Assembly (NCBI GenBank): GCA_964632005.1
Contig: CAZWAP010000014.1
Coordinates: 1-54,549, forward strand
From: CAZWAP01 sp964632005
GTDB lineage: Bacteria > Planctomycetota > Phycisphaerae > Sedimentisphaerales > Anaerobacaceae
Direction of reading: 5' to 3'
DNA length: 54,549 nucleotides
In this document: piece by piece, positions 8,583 through 17,408 of the stretch
How positions within the stretch are numbered: the first letter of the stretch is position 1
Layout: every line of letters begins with the position of its first letter
Notes under the pieces: generated by a model
What the model was told of the DNA's origin: nothing
Database searches by the model: none
What the model saw: only the letters and a program-made list of their open reading frames with translations
Translations under genes and position numbers: made by a program

Positions 8583-9209
8583 CTAAGCCACGAGGTTCTT
8601 GGCAACGTCCACCGCCGTTGCCGCATCCGGCGCGTACCCGTGGGCTCCGATTCTCTCAGCGTAGCCCTGGGTCACCGGAGCCCCGCCTACCATGATCTTC
8701 GCCGAAACACCCGATTCCTTGAGCGCCTGGATCGTCTTCTCCATCGCCGGCATCGTCGTCGTCAGAAGGGCACTCATACCAATAATCTGCGCACCTGCAG
8801 CCTTGGCCTGCTCGACAAAACGCTCCGGGCCGATGTCAACACCAAGGTCGACCACTTCAAACCCCGCGCCTTTGAGCATCATAGCCACCAGATTCTTGCC
8901 TATGTCATGCAGGTCCCCCTGAACCGTCCCGATCAGGAATTTCCCAACCGGCTCGACACCTGCCTTCGCTAACTCCGGCTCAAGCACTTCCATCGCCATC
9001 TTCATCGCCCGCGCCGCGATCAAAACCTCCGGTATGTAGATTTCGTTCTTCTTGAAACGGGCCCCAACCACGTCCATACCCGCGATAAGCCCCTCATCGA
9101 GCACGGTTTTTGCCGCGGTTCCTTCGCTAAGAGCCGACTTGGTGATCTCAACGGCGGCACCCTGGTCGCCCTTGATGACCGCGTCGGCTAACGCTTTGAG
9201 ATCTGCCAT
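8583..9209 (-). CDS. Corrinoid (B12-binding) methyltransferase partner protein
   Basis: A 208-residue cognate corrinoid protein like MtbC/MttC/MtmC or the B12 module of MetH. It carries a methylcobalamin group between a substrate methyltransferase and an acceptor methyltransferase. An N-terminal four-helix cap domain (residues about 1-85) precedes the Rossmann B12 domain with DLHDIGKNLVAMML (the His that ligates cobalt), GMSALLTTTM and MVGGAPVT. The start at 9209 has GAGGTGG six bases upstream; the longer reading at 9224 lacks a site. No methyltransferase lies beside it, so substrate and partner are unknown. Confidence 0.92.
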   Translation of the reverse strand: MADLKALADAVIKGDQGAAVEITKSALSEGTAAKTVLDEGLIAGMDVVGARFKKNEIYIPEVLIAARAMKMAMEVLEPELAKAGVEPVGKFLIGTVQGDLHDIGKNLVAMMLKGAGFEVVDLGVDIGPERFVEQAKAAGAQIIGMSALLTTTMPAMEKTIQALKESGVSAKIMVGGAPVTQGYAERIGAHGYAPDAATAVDVAKNLVA

Positions 9210-9432
9210 ATCAGTCCACCTCAATAAATCCAGCCAAACTTGTTAACGTCTGCACTCAGGCGCTCAGGCCATATTAAACAGCACACAGGCACCAGAGGCA
9301 AGAGGTAACTGGAACTTTTTTCCACCGGCTTGCTTGCCTTCGGGCGCAAAGAAAACGCCCTGATCCAACAGTTTCGTCAAATCGGGCGGTAACCGGCGAA
9401 GGCCGGGAAATTCTTGGTAGTCTTCTTGTGCT

Positions 9433-9693
9433 TTACTGGTGGGTCTGGGGTTCCTTCTCGGGGTGCTCCTGGGGCGCTTCTTCTTTGGCCTTGGCTTGCT
9501 TAGCTTTTTCCGGTGCTGCTTCGCCGGCCTTCTCACGCAGAATCGCGTCGTATATCTCCCTTCGGTGGACCGGAATATGTTTCGGTGCCGTTATGCCCAG
9601 ACGAACCTTGTCCCCCCGTACGTCGACGATGGTGATCTCGACATCATCGCCGATCATTATTGATTCATCTCTTCGCCTGCTTAAGACCAACAT
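9433..9693 (-). CDS. csrA: Carbon storage regulator CsrA
   Basis: RNA-binding translational regulator that binds GGA-loops near ribosome sites. The first 55 residues are typical: MLVLSRRRDESIMIGDDVEI, IVDVRGDKVRLGITAP and HRREIYDAI, including the RNA-contacting residues near the N-terminus and the VHRREI segment. The total length of 86 exceeds the usual 60-70 because of a charged tail rich in Lys, Glu, Ala and Gln, which probably is disordered. The ribosome site AAAGGAG is 6 bases before the ATG. The antagonist fliW and flagellar genes are not nearby. Confidence 0.96.
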   Translation of the reverse strand: MLVLSRRRDESIMIGDDVEITIVDVRGDKVRLGITAPKHIPVHRREIYDAILREKAGEAAPEKAKQAKAKEEAPQEHPEKEPQTHQ

Positions 9694-10006
9694 TTTTAAC
9701 TCCTTTTGTCAGCTGGCTTTACCCTTTTTCTGTACGAGTAATCCTGTCATTCTGTTCGTCCCTGTTTGGTCTGTAGTCCCTATCGGCTTACCAACGCACT
9801 CTTCCAACTACTAAGAACGGCTTGTTGCCGACAGAACTTTAACCAAGTATATCTTCGGCCAATTTAAGAACCAAAAACGAACAATTTTGTTTTTATTTGG
9901 GCACAGCCCACCGATTATAGGACAACAAAGCCGTAAGTAATTTGCGCGCAAGACCTTACGATGTCTGCAAAAAGAGGTTCGGCCGCCCAAAGGGCTCCGC
10001 CCGGCC

Positions 10007-10906
10007 TTACCGAATCGCGTGTTTTCGCTGGAAATTGTATCTTACCCCCATCCAGTAGCCCGCGATCGACCCGATTGTGCCGAACGCCACCATTTGCAAC
10101 GGCAATATGGCCACCACGCTGTTGGGGAAAAACACAGCTGGCCAGCTCCGAGTGAGGTGGAATAGAACATCCGACCTATAAGAGACGACGATGGCCACGG
10201 GATGCACCACGGCCGTGGCGATTATGGGGCACATATACCCGCTGTTTAGGAAGTTTTTTGCCAAGAACGCAGCAAATCCGAACGCAACCACCACGCCGAA
10301 GACGATTTGTCCTGTGGCCGGTTGGCCTACAACCGACGCTGCCCCCTCGTTGACCAGCCGCACGTCCTGCACTAATATGTTCAGGGCAAAATATGCTATA
10401 AAAGTACAGCCCGCCAACGCCACAATCGAGTTTAAGTGCCTTTGCGAGAAGGGCTTAGCTCCAGACCCTTCGCCGACCTTTACCGGGGTCGGCCAAAGCT
10501 TGCCCCCGCAATAAACCGCCCCGAGGCCCACGCCCACAATTGCCAGCCAGAAAATCGGCTCCCATTTCAACGCTGCCAGCAGGGCCTCTCGCTGCTCGAA
10601 TGAAGGGCTTTGCTGGAGCAGTGAGGCTATATTGCCGGTTCGCACCCCCCATATCGCCAGGCCGGACGGGACCGCAAGAATCCCGATTTCAAGCCCATTA
10701 GGCCAGGAGATGAAGTACCCCGCAAGGCCCGCAACGAATGCCAATACCACCAGAACCACGCCGTCAGCAAGACCCAGATTGGCAACTTGCACTGGCGCAA
10801 ACGGCTCAGAAGGCCTGGCCAGGGGCCAGCCTATTATGCCGATCAGAACCACGCCGGCTCCGACCGAACCGGCGATCCGCAATTTCGTCGACCAGGATAG
10901 TTCCAT
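10007..10906 (-). CDS. Unknown polytopic membrane protein
   Basis: I do not recognise this 299-residue protein. It has about eight hydrophobic segments, for example near residues 8-28, 48-68, 70-88, 112-130, 152-172, 184-204, 212-230 and 256-278, and little soluble sequence except a loop near residues 88-108 (LLQQSPSFEQREALLAALKW). No catalytic or transport motif is visible. The C-terminus is basic (GVRYNFQRKHAIR), suggesting a cytoplasmic end. Start: ATG with GGGG about 9 bases upstream. Neighbours are the csrA region and tRNA-Gly, which say nothing about function. Confidence 0.75.
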   Translation of the reverse strand: MELSWSTKLRIAGSVGAGVVLIGIIGWPLARPSEPFAPVQVANLGLADGVVLVVLAFVAGLAGYFISWPNGLEIGILAVPSGLAIWGVRTGNIASLLQQSPSFEQREALLAALKWEPIFWLAIVGVGLGAVYCGGKLWPTPVKVGEGSGAKPFSQRHLNSIVALAGCTFIAYFALNILVQDVRLVNEGAASVVGQPATGQIVFGVVVAFGFAAFLAKNFLNSGYMCPIIATAVVHPVAIVVSYRSDVLFHLTRSWPAVFFPNSVVAILPLQMVAFGTIGSIAGYWMGVRYNFQRKHAIR

Positions 10907-11177
10907 TGTTCAAACCCCAAATCCAGACAGTAAGCTTAGCAGCGGCCCCGGCGTTTATCAATGCCTGATTCTTGCGTTTTTCTCTGATCCCCGTAGTTGC
11001 CACGATAGAAATCGGCGAGGCGATCGCGTAGAATAACACTGTTGCAGGTGCAGACTAAGGAATCTCCCCCTGAGTTAGAAGCCAGTGGAGTAAAGGGTGC
11101 CTGGCAACAGGGAGGCGGCTCTCAACTAATGGGCAGGACGGTCGGCCGGTGAGTGCCTCGCCGTGCTCTTGAATACA

Positions 11178-11248
11178 GCGGGCGATGGGAATCGAACCCA
11201 CGACATCGAGCTTGGGAAGCTCGCGTTCTACCGCTGAACTACGCCCGC
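11178..11248 (-). tRNA. tRNA-Gly (anticodon CCC)
   Basis: 71 bases. The acceptor stem GCGGGCG pairs with CGCCCGC. The D arm is GTTC/GAAC, the anticodon stem is CGAGC/GCTCG with loop TTCCCAA (anticodon CCC, reading GGG), and the T loop is TTCGATT. CCA is not encoded. It closely resembles E. coli glyU. A promoter lies 24 bases upstream. Confidence 0.96.
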
Positions 11249-11271
11249 AAGAAGCCCGCTTATCGCCTAAT

Positions 11272-11300
11272 ATTTAAACGGCCTGGCGGGGTCTGGTCAA
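11272..11300 (-). promoter_or_regulatory. Promoter for tRNA-Gly(CCC)
   Basis: On the minus strand TTGACC (11300-11295) and TTAAAT (11277-11272) are 17 bases apart, pointing at the tRNA. This fits an ordinary housekeeping sigma factor. Confidence 0.7.
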
Positions 11301-11670
11301 GGCTTTTTACCTCGATTTTGGGCTGTTCCTTGCACATCCCACTTAACTACCACATTCGTCCTCGACGACACACTCTGCCGGCCTGGTAAGGCCTGAAGGG
11401 GTTGTCGTCAAATAGCCGGCCTGAATTTCCCCCCTAAACGCCCTGCGCTAAATGCCGTACGCTCTCTTTAACTGTGGATTTTTTGAATGAGGCTATTTGC
11501 CATAGCTAATGCTCTTTTTTTCTCAGCGGCGGAATAGTAAGCCAATCAGAACCCGTTGTGCTGGTGCAGGGATAGTGATTATCATCGCCATCATCCAGGC
11601 GTTTATGGTTGAGCCTATGCAGCAGGTTGCTGCAGACGGCCTAAAATTTATCGCTAATTTCCTGGATTTT
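11301..11670. other. Intergenic region upstream of rrf2, nothing convincing
   Basis: About 370 bases between the tRNA promoter and the rrf2 promoter. I see no riboswitch core (S-box, T-box, cobalamin) and no terminator. A 63-codon frame with a hydrophobic stretch starts at 11509 but runs through the rrf2 promoter and is probably chance. Confidence 0.4.
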
Positions 11671-11701
11671 TTGATACCACAAGGCCCAGGCTTCGTATAA
11701 T
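11671..11701 (+). promoter_or_regulatory. Promoter of the rrf2-cys-nif operon
   Basis: TTGATA (11671-11676) and a perfect TATAAT (11696-11701) are 19 bases apart; GATACC at 11673 would give a spacing of 17. Transcription would start near 11708, inside the inverted repeat described next. Confidence 0.75.
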
Positions 11702-11704
11702 ATT

Positions 11705-11719
11705 CTACTAATTTAGTAG
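11705..11719 (+). promoter_or_regulatory. Candidate Rrf2 operator, perfect inverted repeat
   Basis: CTACTAA, one T, then TTAGTAG: a perfect 7-bp inverted repeat over the expected transcription start, 3 bases downstream of the -10 box and 19 bases before the rrf2 ATG. Rrf2-family repressors (IscR, CymR) bind such AT-rich palindromes over their own promoters, so autorepression of the operon is likely. Binding is inferred from position and symmetry. Confidence 0.7.
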
Positions 11720-11737
11720 GAATAGCAGGGCTTGTTG

Positions 11738-12172
11738 ATGAAGCTCTCTACAAGAACAAGGTATGGGCTCAGGGCCATCCTCGAGCTGGCTGAGCACAGC
11801 GAGCAGGGCCCGCTGCAGCTTAGGGTCATAGCAGGGCGGCAAGAGGTATCGGCAAAATATCTCGAGCAATTGATGTCGGTTCTTAAGTCTGCAGGGTTGG
11901 TCAGGAGTGTCCGCGGGGCTAGAGGGGGCTACGTCCTTGCCAGGCCACCTGGGAAGATCAGACTGAGCGAGGTTTTTCATTGCCTGGAAGGAAGGGTTAC
12001 CACCGCCGAGTGCGTCGAGAGCCGCGATGCCTGCCGGCGGTCGGCCGATTGCGCCGCGAGGCTTTTGTGGACGGATGTGCAAAACGCCGTTGAAAACGTA
12101 CTTAATTCGGCTACACTGCAGGATTTAATCAACAGGAGCAGGCGACCAGGAGCCGTCGACTACCAGATCTGA
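11738..12172 (+). CDS. Rrf2 family transcriptional regulator
   Basis: 144-residue winged-helix regulator, first gene of the cysteine/Fe-S operon. The N-terminus MKLSTRTRYGLRAILELA and the recognition segment VSAKYLEQLMSVLKSAGLVRSVRGARGGYVLARPP are classic Rrf2. A cysteine cluster typical of the Fe-S sensing members is present: TTAECVESRDACRRSADCAARLLW, with three Cys near residues 89, 95 and 101 (CX5CX5C-like). This suggests it senses Fe-S status like IscR, although a CymR-like cysteine sensor is also possible given cysK next door. The ATG at 11738 has GCAGGG upstream; the TTG at 11732 is less likely. Confidence 0.93.
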   Translation: MKLSTRTRYGLRAILELAEHSEQGPLQLRVIAGRQEVSAKYLEQLMSVLKSAGLVRSVRGARGGYVLARPPGKIRLSEVFHCLEGRVTTAECVESRDACRRSADCAARLLWTDVQNAVENVLNSATLQDLINRSRRPGAVDYQI

Positions 12173-12195
12173 GGTTGTTTTACAGGGAGTGTGCT

Positions 12196-13122
12196 ATGAG
12201 TGCGGTATTTGAAGATATTACAGCGGCGGTCGGATTTACCCCGCTGGTGCGGATAAACAGGCTGGGCTCAGCTGGTGCGACGATTCTTGCGAAGCTCGAG
12301 TCGTACAATCCTTGCGGCAGCGTGAAGGACAGGATCGCCAAGTCGATGATAGAGGCCGCGGAGAAGGCCGGCCTGATAAGCCCGGAGACGGTGATTATCG
12401 AGCCGACGAGCGGCAACACGGGCATCGGCCTTGCATTCATCTGCGCTGCCAAGGGGTACCGGCTGGTCCTGACGATGCCTGAGTCCATGAGCATTGAGCG
12501 GCGGAGGCTTCTGAAGCTGTTCGGGGCTGAGCTGGTTCTAACGCCGGCCGAGCTTGGTATGACCGGGGCGGTCGAGAAGGCCGACCAGCTTGTCGCTGAG
12601 ACGCCCAACAGCTTTATGCCTCAGCAATTCAAGAACCCCGCCAACCCCGGGATACACAGGCAGACCACCGCAAAAGAGATATGGATGGATACTGACGGCA
12701 AGCTCGATATACTCGTCTGCGGGGTGGGTACGGGAGGCACACTTACCGGGTGCGGGGAGGCTCTGAAAGAGAAAAACAACCAGATCAAAATAGTGGCGGT
12801 CGAGCCGGAGGATTCGCCGGTTCTCTCCGGGGGCAAGCCGGGTGCCCACAAGATTCAGGGCATCGGAGCAGGCTTTGTCCCCGAAGTGCTGAAGGTTGAG
12901 CTGATCGATGAGGTCATCAAGGTTTCCAACGACGACGCGATAGCGACTGCCAGGCAATTGGCCCTGAAAGAAGGGATCCTGGCGGGCATCAGTTCCGGGG
13001 CCGCGCTGTGGGCGGCCGTGCAGCTCTCGCGGCGCGGCGAGAACGCCGGAAGGGTCATAGTGGTGATACTGCCGGATACCGGCGAGAGGTACATCTCCAC
13101 GGAGATGTTTGAGAATCTATAG
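12196..13122 (+). CDS. cysK: Cysteine synthase A (O-acetylserine sulfhydrylase)
   Basis: PLP enzyme forming cysteine from O-acetylserine and sulfide. The 308 residues match CysK. PLP lysine motif: NPCGSVKDRIAKSMI (Lys near residue 43). Substrate loop: PTSGNTGIGLAF. Glycine-rich phosphate loop: GVGTGGTLTGCGE. A C-terminal SSGAALWAA segment is also present. Start at 12196 with GGGAG seven bases upstream; an earlier frame start at 12175 lacks support. It lies 23 bases after rrf2 and 31 before cysE; CysE makes its substrate and may form the cysteine synthase complex with it. Confidence 0.97.
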   Translation: MSAVFEDITAAVGFTPLVRINRLGSAGATILAKLESYNPCGSVKDRIAKSMIEAAEKAGLISPETVIIEPTSGNTGIGLAFICAAKGYRLVLTMPESMSIERRRLLKLFGAELVLTPAELGMTGAVEKADQLVAETPNSFMPQQFKNPANPGIHRQTTAKEIWMDTDGKLDILVCGVGTGGTLTGCGEALKEKNNQIKIVAVEPEDSPVLSGGKPGAHKIQGIGAGFVPEVLKVELIDEVIKVSNDDAIATARQLALKEGILAGISSGAALWAAVQLSRRGENAGRVIVVILPDTGERYISTEMFENL

Positions 13123-13153
13123 GCTGGGGTTGGATGAGGCAGGGGACCTGATT

Positions 13154-14104
13154 ATGAGAAAGAGAAAGTTCACGCCGGGCCAGATAGAAAAGCTCGTTGG
13201 GCGGATTGCCGAGACGTACAAGGGCGATTCAGGGATAAACTTCATAGACGCCTCGAATCTGCCTGTAAGGGGCGAGATTCTCGAGATTCTCGAGCTGCTC
13301 TTCGAGGTGCTATTCCCGGGGCACACCGGCAAGAGGGCCGTTACAAAAGCGAATATCAACTTCGTTGTCGGGGATATTCTCTGCCAGGTCTATGCCGAGC
13401 TCGTAGGCCAGATCGAGCGCGCTTATCAGTACCAGTGCAGGATAAAGCAGTGCGACCAGTGCGATTGCCGCACGATGGCGGAGAACGTTACGCGGCACCT
13501 ACTGGAGCGGTTGCCCACGATCAGGGAGCTTCTGAAGGGCGACGTGGCGGCGGCCTACGACGGGGACCCCGCCGCCAAATCGTACGAGGAGATCGTCATC
13601 AGTTATCCCTGCATCATCGCCATTGCCACCTACCGCCTCGCCCACGAGTTGTATTTGCAGAAGGTGCCGCTTATTCCGCGGATTATGACCGAGTGCGCGC
13701 ACGCAAAAACGGGCATCGACATCCATCCGGGCGCGACGATCGGACGCAACTTCTTCATCGACCACGGCACGGGCGTGGTCATCGGCGAAACCACGGTAAT
13801 CGGAGACAACGTCAAAATCTACCAGGGCGCCACGCTCGGCGCACTGAGCTTTCGGAAGGACGAAAGGGGCAGGATAATTAAAGGCGGCAAGAGACATCCA
13901 ACGATCGAGGATAACGTTACGATCTACGCCGAGGCCACGATACTCGGTGACATTACCATCGGCAGAGGTGCGGTTATAGGCGGCAACGTGTGGATAAAGG
14001 AGTCGGTTCCGCCCGGGGTAACCGTTGCGACGCCCAATCCCGAGCTGGTTTACACCAGGCACAAAAAGACCTCCTCCTCTCGGAGCGCAAAAAAGAAAGG
14101 TTAG
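13154..14104 (+). CDS. cysE: Serine O-acetyltransferase
   Basis: Makes O-acetylserine from serine and acetyl-CoA for CysK. About 316 residues, in the long SrpH/plant-like range. The N-terminal helical part contains a cluster CRIKQCDQCDCR (residues about 92-103), unusual for CysE. The C-terminal left-handed beta helix has hexapeptide repeats: IDIHPGATIGRNFFIDHGTG (catalytic His), VIGETTVIGDNVKIYQGATL and GAVIGGNVWIKESVPPGVTV. Start: ATG at 13154 after AGGCAGGGGACC; a frame start at 13109 overlaps cysK and looks spurious. The C-terminus is Lys/Ser rich and does not end in the typical Ile that docks into CysK. Confidence 0.94.
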   Translation: MRKRKFTPGQIEKLVGRIAETYKGDSGINFIDASNLPVRGEILEILELLFEVLFPGHTGKRAVTKANINFVVGDILCQVYAELVGQIERAYQYQCRIKQCDQCDCRTMAENVTRHLLERLPTIRELLKGDVAAAYDGDPAAKSYEEIVISYPCIIAIATYRLAHELYLQKVPLIPRIMTECAHAKTGIDIHPGATIGRNFFIDHGTGVVIGETTVIGDNVKIYQGATLGALSFRKDERGRIIKGGKRHPTIEDNVTIYAEATILGDITIGRGAVIGGNVWIKESVPPGVTVATPNPELVYTRHKKTSSSRSAKKKG

Positions 14105-14117
14105 AAGGAGAAATTTC

Positions 14118-15035
14118 TTGGAACGGCGATTGTACGACAAGATTCAGCGGCTAAAGGCGCAGCGCAACGCCGTTATACTCGCTCACAATTATCAGCCGGC
14201 CGAGATCCAGGACCTTGCCGATTTTACCGGTGACTCGCTGGGCCTGAGCAAGCGGGCCGCCTCTACCGACGCCGATGTTATAGTTTTCTGTGGCGTACGA
14301 TTTATGGCGGAAACTGCCGCGGTACTCTCCCCCCGAAAGACCGTGGTGCTGCCAGAAAGATATGCCGGCTGTCCTTTGGCGGATATGATTACCGCCGAGC
14401 AGCTGGTCAAGCTCAAGCAGAAGCACCCCGACGCTCTTGTTGTCTGCTACGTCAACAGCACGGCCGAGGTCAAGGCCGAGAGCGATTATTGCTGCACCAG
14501 CGCGAACGCCGTCGAGCTGGTTGAATCTCTGCCTGCCGAGCAGAAAATAATCTTTGTGCCCGACCAGCATCTCGGCCGTCACGTCGAAGAGCGGACAGGC
14601 CGCCAGATCATCCTCTGGCCAGGCTACTGTATCTCCCACGTCGTGATAACCGCCGAGGAAATAGACCGGAAAAAGGCCGAGTGCCCCGCCGCGGTCGTGA
14701 TGGCCCATCCGGAATGCACCGAGCCCGTCAAGAACCTGGCGGATCACATACTCAGCACCTCGCAGATGCTCCGCTTTGTGGAGCGTAGCTCGGCTGATAC
14801 ATTTATCGTGGCCACTGAGACGGGAATCATCCACGCCCTGCAGAAACGAAATCCTGATGCGCGGTATATCCCTGCCTCGGAAAGGGCGGTCTGCCCCAAT
14901 ATGAAGAAGATAACGCTCGACAAGATTGTCGGCTCGCTGGAGGACTTGGAACACCGGGTGACGGTGCCTGAACATATTAGAGCGAGGGCGCAGAAGGCGC
15001 TCGATAGAATGATTGAGGTCTTACCGAGCAAGTGA
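14118..15035 (+). CDS. nadA: Quinolinate synthase A
   Basis: [4Fe-4S] enzyme condensing iminoaspartate and dihydroxyacetone phosphate to quinolinate in NAD synthesis. About 305 residues, matching the short bacterial-archaeal NadA class. Motifs: AVILAHNYQPAEIQDLADF near the start, GVRFMAETAAVL, LPERYAGCPLADM (cluster Cys), FVPDQHLGRHV, VMAHPECTEPV (cluster Cys) and RAVCPNMKKITL (third cluster Cys). Start: TTG at 14118 with AAGGAG seven bases upstream; no ATG in the frame has such a site. No nadB or nadC nearby: the gene sits in an Fe-S/cysteine operon, which fits its need for a cluster. Confidence 0.95.
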   Translation: MERRLYDKIQRLKAQRNAVILAHNYQPAEIQDLADFTGDSLGLSKRAASTDADVIVFCGVRFMAETAAVLSPRKTVVLPERYAGCPLADMITAEQLVKLKQKHPDALVVCYVNSTAEVKAESDYCCTSANAVELVESLPAEQKIIFVPDQHLGRHVEERTGRQIILWPGYCISHVVITAEEIDRKKAECPAAVVMAHPECTEPVKNLADHILSTSQMLRFVERSSADTFIVATETGIIHALQKRNPDARYIPASERAVCPNMKKITLDKIVGSLEDLEHRVTVPEHIRARAQKALDRMIEVLPSK

Positions 15036-15049
15036 CACGAGGACTCACG

Positions 15050-16336
15050 ATGGAAGGAAACAGCGAATATCACCTTGATACGCTGGCCGTTCACGCCGGC
15101 CAACAGGTTGATTCCGAGACCCTCAGCAGGGCCGTGCCTATCTACCAGACGACCAGCTATCTGTTCAGAGACACCGAGCACGCCGCCGGTCTGTTTGCCC
15201 TCAAGGAGTTCGGCAACATTTACACTCGGCTGATGAATCCGACCAGCGACGTGCTTGAGAAACGAATAGCGGCGCTCGAGGGCGGGGTCGCAGGGCTGGC
15301 GTTGAGTTCGGGCCAGTCGGCGATCTACGTGAGCATATTAAACATCTGCGGCTGTGGGGGCCATATCGTCTCGTCGAGTTCGCTCTATGGCGGGACGGTG
15401 ACGCTCTTTAGCCAGACGTTTGCGAAGCTCGGCATCGAAGTTACATTTGTTGAACCCCGGGACCCCCAGAATTTCGCCAAAGCCATCAAACAAAACACCC
15501 GCCTGATATATATCGAGACCATCGGCAATCCCAGGAACGACATCCTGCAATACGAAAAGATAGCCGAGATCGCCCACAAGAACGGAATGCCGGTGATATG
15601 TGATAACACCGTTGCAACCCCGATGCTCTTCCGGCCCATCGACTACGGAATCGATATTGTCGTGCACAGCTGCACGAAATTCATAGGCGGGCACGGCACC
15701 AGCATCGGCGGTGCCATTGTCGACTCCGGGAAATTCGACTGGACCAACGGCAGGTATCCCGAGCTGACTGAGCCTGATCCCAGCTATCACGGGCTCAGGT
15801 ACGTCGAATCCTTCGGCAATATGGCGTACATCGTCAAGGCGAGGACGCAAGTCTTGCGCGATATGGGTTCGTGTATGTCACCGTTCAACGCCTTTTTGTT
15901 TCTGCAGGGGCTGGAGACGCTCCACCTGCGGATGCCGCGACATAGCGAAAACGCCCTCGCCCTGGCCAACTGGCTTGAGAAGCACCCGCGCGTCGAGTGG
16001 GTCAACTACCCCGGCCTGGAGTCTCATCCCGACTATGCTCTTGCCAAAAAGTATCTGGCCAGAGGTCAGGGGGCGATAGTGGGCTTCGGAATAAAAGGAG
16101 GCAAACAGGCCGGCATCAAGTTCATAAACTCCGTAAAGCTGGCCAGCCACCTTGCGAACATCGGCGACAGCAAGACCCTGGTGATCCATCCGGCCAGCAC
16201 CACCCATCAGCAGCTCAGCGACGCCGAGCAGCTTGCTGCCGGTGTTACGCCCGATTACATCCGTGTTTCGGTCGGAACAGAGCACATCGACGATATTATT
16301 GCAGATTTCGAACAGGCATTGGAGGCCAGCCGGTAG
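15050..16336 (+). CDS. metY: O-acetylhomoserine sulfhydrylase (MetY type)
   Basis: PLP enzyme of the Cys/Met metabolism family, making homocysteine from O-acetylhomoserine and sulfide. The 428 residues match MetY rather than the shorter MetB. Features: LDTLAVHAGQQVDSETLSRAVPIYQTTSY, YTRLMNPTSDVLEKRIAALEGG, LSSGQSAIY and the PLP lysine in VHSCTKFIGGHGTSIGG. Start: ATG at 15050 with GAGGA upstream, 14 bases after the nadA stop. Its place between nadA and nifU in a run with cysK and cysE suggests the operon distributes sulfide into both cysteine and homocysteine. A cystathionine synthase role is possible but less likely by length. Confidence 0.92.
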   Translation: MEGNSEYHLDTLAVHAGQQVDSETLSRAVPIYQTTSYLFRDTEHAAGLFALKEFGNIYTRLMNPTSDVLEKRIAALEGGVAGLALSSGQSAIYVSILNICGCGGHIVSSSSLYGGTVTLFSQTFAKLGIEVTFVEPRDPQNFAKAIKQNTRLIYIETIGNPRNDILQYEKIAEIAHKNGMPVICDNTVATPMLFRPIDYGIDIVVHSCTKFIGGHGTSIGGAIVDSGKFDWTNGRYPELTEPDPSYHGLRYVESFGNMAYIVKARTQVLRDMGSCMSPFNAFLFLQGLETLHLRMPRHSENALALANWLEKHPRVEWVNYPGLESHPDYALAKKYLARGQGAIVGFGIKGGKQAGIKFINSVKLASHLANIGDSKTLVIHPASTTHQQLSDAEQLAAGVTPDYIRVSVGTEHIDDIIADFEQALEASR

Positions 16337-16394
16337 TCGCGCCCAGGATATCAGGATGTTCGGGATGTGGCCTGCAGGGCGTCGAAAGAATAGG

Positions 16395-16409
16395 TCATAC
16401 GATGTATGA
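16395..16409 (+). repeat. Short inverted repeat before nifU
   Basis: TCATAC, GAT, GTATGA: a perfect 6-bp inverted repeat with a 3-base centre, 18 bases before the nifU ATG. It could be a small hairpin or a protein site; it does not match the palindrome at the operon promoter. Confidence 0.4.
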
Positions 16410-16427
16410 TATGTGGGGTGCGTGAAC

Positions 16428-17294
16428 ATGTGGGAATACACCGAGAAGCTGAAGGATCACTTCTTTAATCCGAGGAATGTCGGGGAAATCGAGAACCCCG
16501 ACGGCGTCGGAGAGGTCGGGTCCCTGGCCTGCGGTGATGCGCTGCGACTGACGTTCAAACTCGACCAGAACGGTCGTATCGCCGACGCAAAGTTCAAGAC
16601 CTTCGGCTGTGCCAGCGCGATCGCAACTTCTTCCGTCCTGACCGAGATGATAAAGGGTATGACCCTCGAGGAGGCCTCCCGGGTGACCAACAAGGATATC
16701 GCCGATTATCTCGGCGGGCTGCCCGAACAAAAGATGCACTGCTCGGTTATGGGAAGAGAAGCGCTGGAGGCTGCGATCGAGAACTACAGGAGCGGCGGGG
16801 CCAAGAAGCGACAGCTCGAAGGCGAGGTGGTCTGCACCTGCTTTGGCGTCACCGACGCGGAGATCGAGAGGGTGATCCGCGAAAACGACCTGAGAACCGT
16901 CGAGCAGGTTACGAACTACTGCAAGGCGGGCGGAGGCTGCGGCGGGTGCCACGGCGAGATCGAGAAGATCATCGAAAAGGTCCAGAGCACCAGCGCCAAG
17001 CAAGAACCCCCCCCCAAAGTCACCAGGCCGGGCAAGCTGACTAACATCCAGAAGATCCAGCTCATTCAGCAGACCATCAACGAGCAGGTAAGACCCGCAC
17101 TACGCGCCGACGGCGGAGACATCGAGCTGATTGATGTCGATGGCGACAAAGTTATCGTTGCACTGCGCGGAATGTGTGCCAAGTGCCAGTTGGCCGAGCT
17201 TACGATGAGAGACGTCGTAGAAGCAAAACTAAGAGAGTTTGTTTGTGAAGACCTTGTCGTTGAGGAACAAAAAGACCCGGATAGGCAAGCGTGA
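16428..17294 (+). CDS. nifU: Fe-S scaffold protein NifU, three-domain type
   Basis: 288-residue scaffold that receives sulfur from NifS and builds Fe-S clusters. Domain 1 is IscU-like (residues 1-125) with its three Cys in LACGDALRL, FGCASAIAT and MHCSVMG. Domain 2 is a BFD-like [2Fe-2S] domain (about 135-185): VCTCFGVTDAEIERVI and CKAGGGCGGCHGEI. Domain 3 is the NifU C-terminal domain (about 205-280) with GMCAKCQLAELTM. This full architecture is typical of nitrogen fixers, but it also serves general Fe-S assembly in epsilonproteobacteria, planctomycetes and others. No nitrogenase genes are present, so a housekeeping role with the adjacent NifS is likely. Confidence 0.95.
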   Translation: MWEYTEKLKDHFFNPRNVGEIENPDGVGEVGSLACGDALRLTFKLDQNGRIADAKFKTFGCASAIATSSVLTEMIKGMTLEEASRVTNKDIADYLGGLPEQKMHCSVMGREALEAAIENYRSGGAKKRQLEGEVVCTCFGVTDAEIERVIRENDLRTVEQVTNYCKAGGGCGGCHGEIEKIIEKVQSTSAKQEPPPKVTRPGKLTNIQKIQLIQQTINEQVRPALRADGGDIELIDVDGDKVIVALRGMCAKCQLAELTMRDVVEAKLREFVCEDLVVEEQKDPDRQA

Positions 17295-17408
17295 ACGCCG
17301 ATGGGACGGACAGCTTGATGAATCGGCTGTGCGACTGATTTCGGGAGGTTTTTGCCGGCGGTCCCGCTGGCAGTTGCATACGGGCCTGTAGGATAAGGAC
17401 CAAGGGCA

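Noticed and set aside
11153..11389. 78-codon frame containing WESNPRHRAWEARVLPLNYA
   Set aside because: Typical false translation across a tRNA gene.
11509..11700. 63-codon frame with a hydrophobic stretch
   Set aside because: Runs through the -35 and -10 boxes of the rrf2 promoter and has no good ribosome site.
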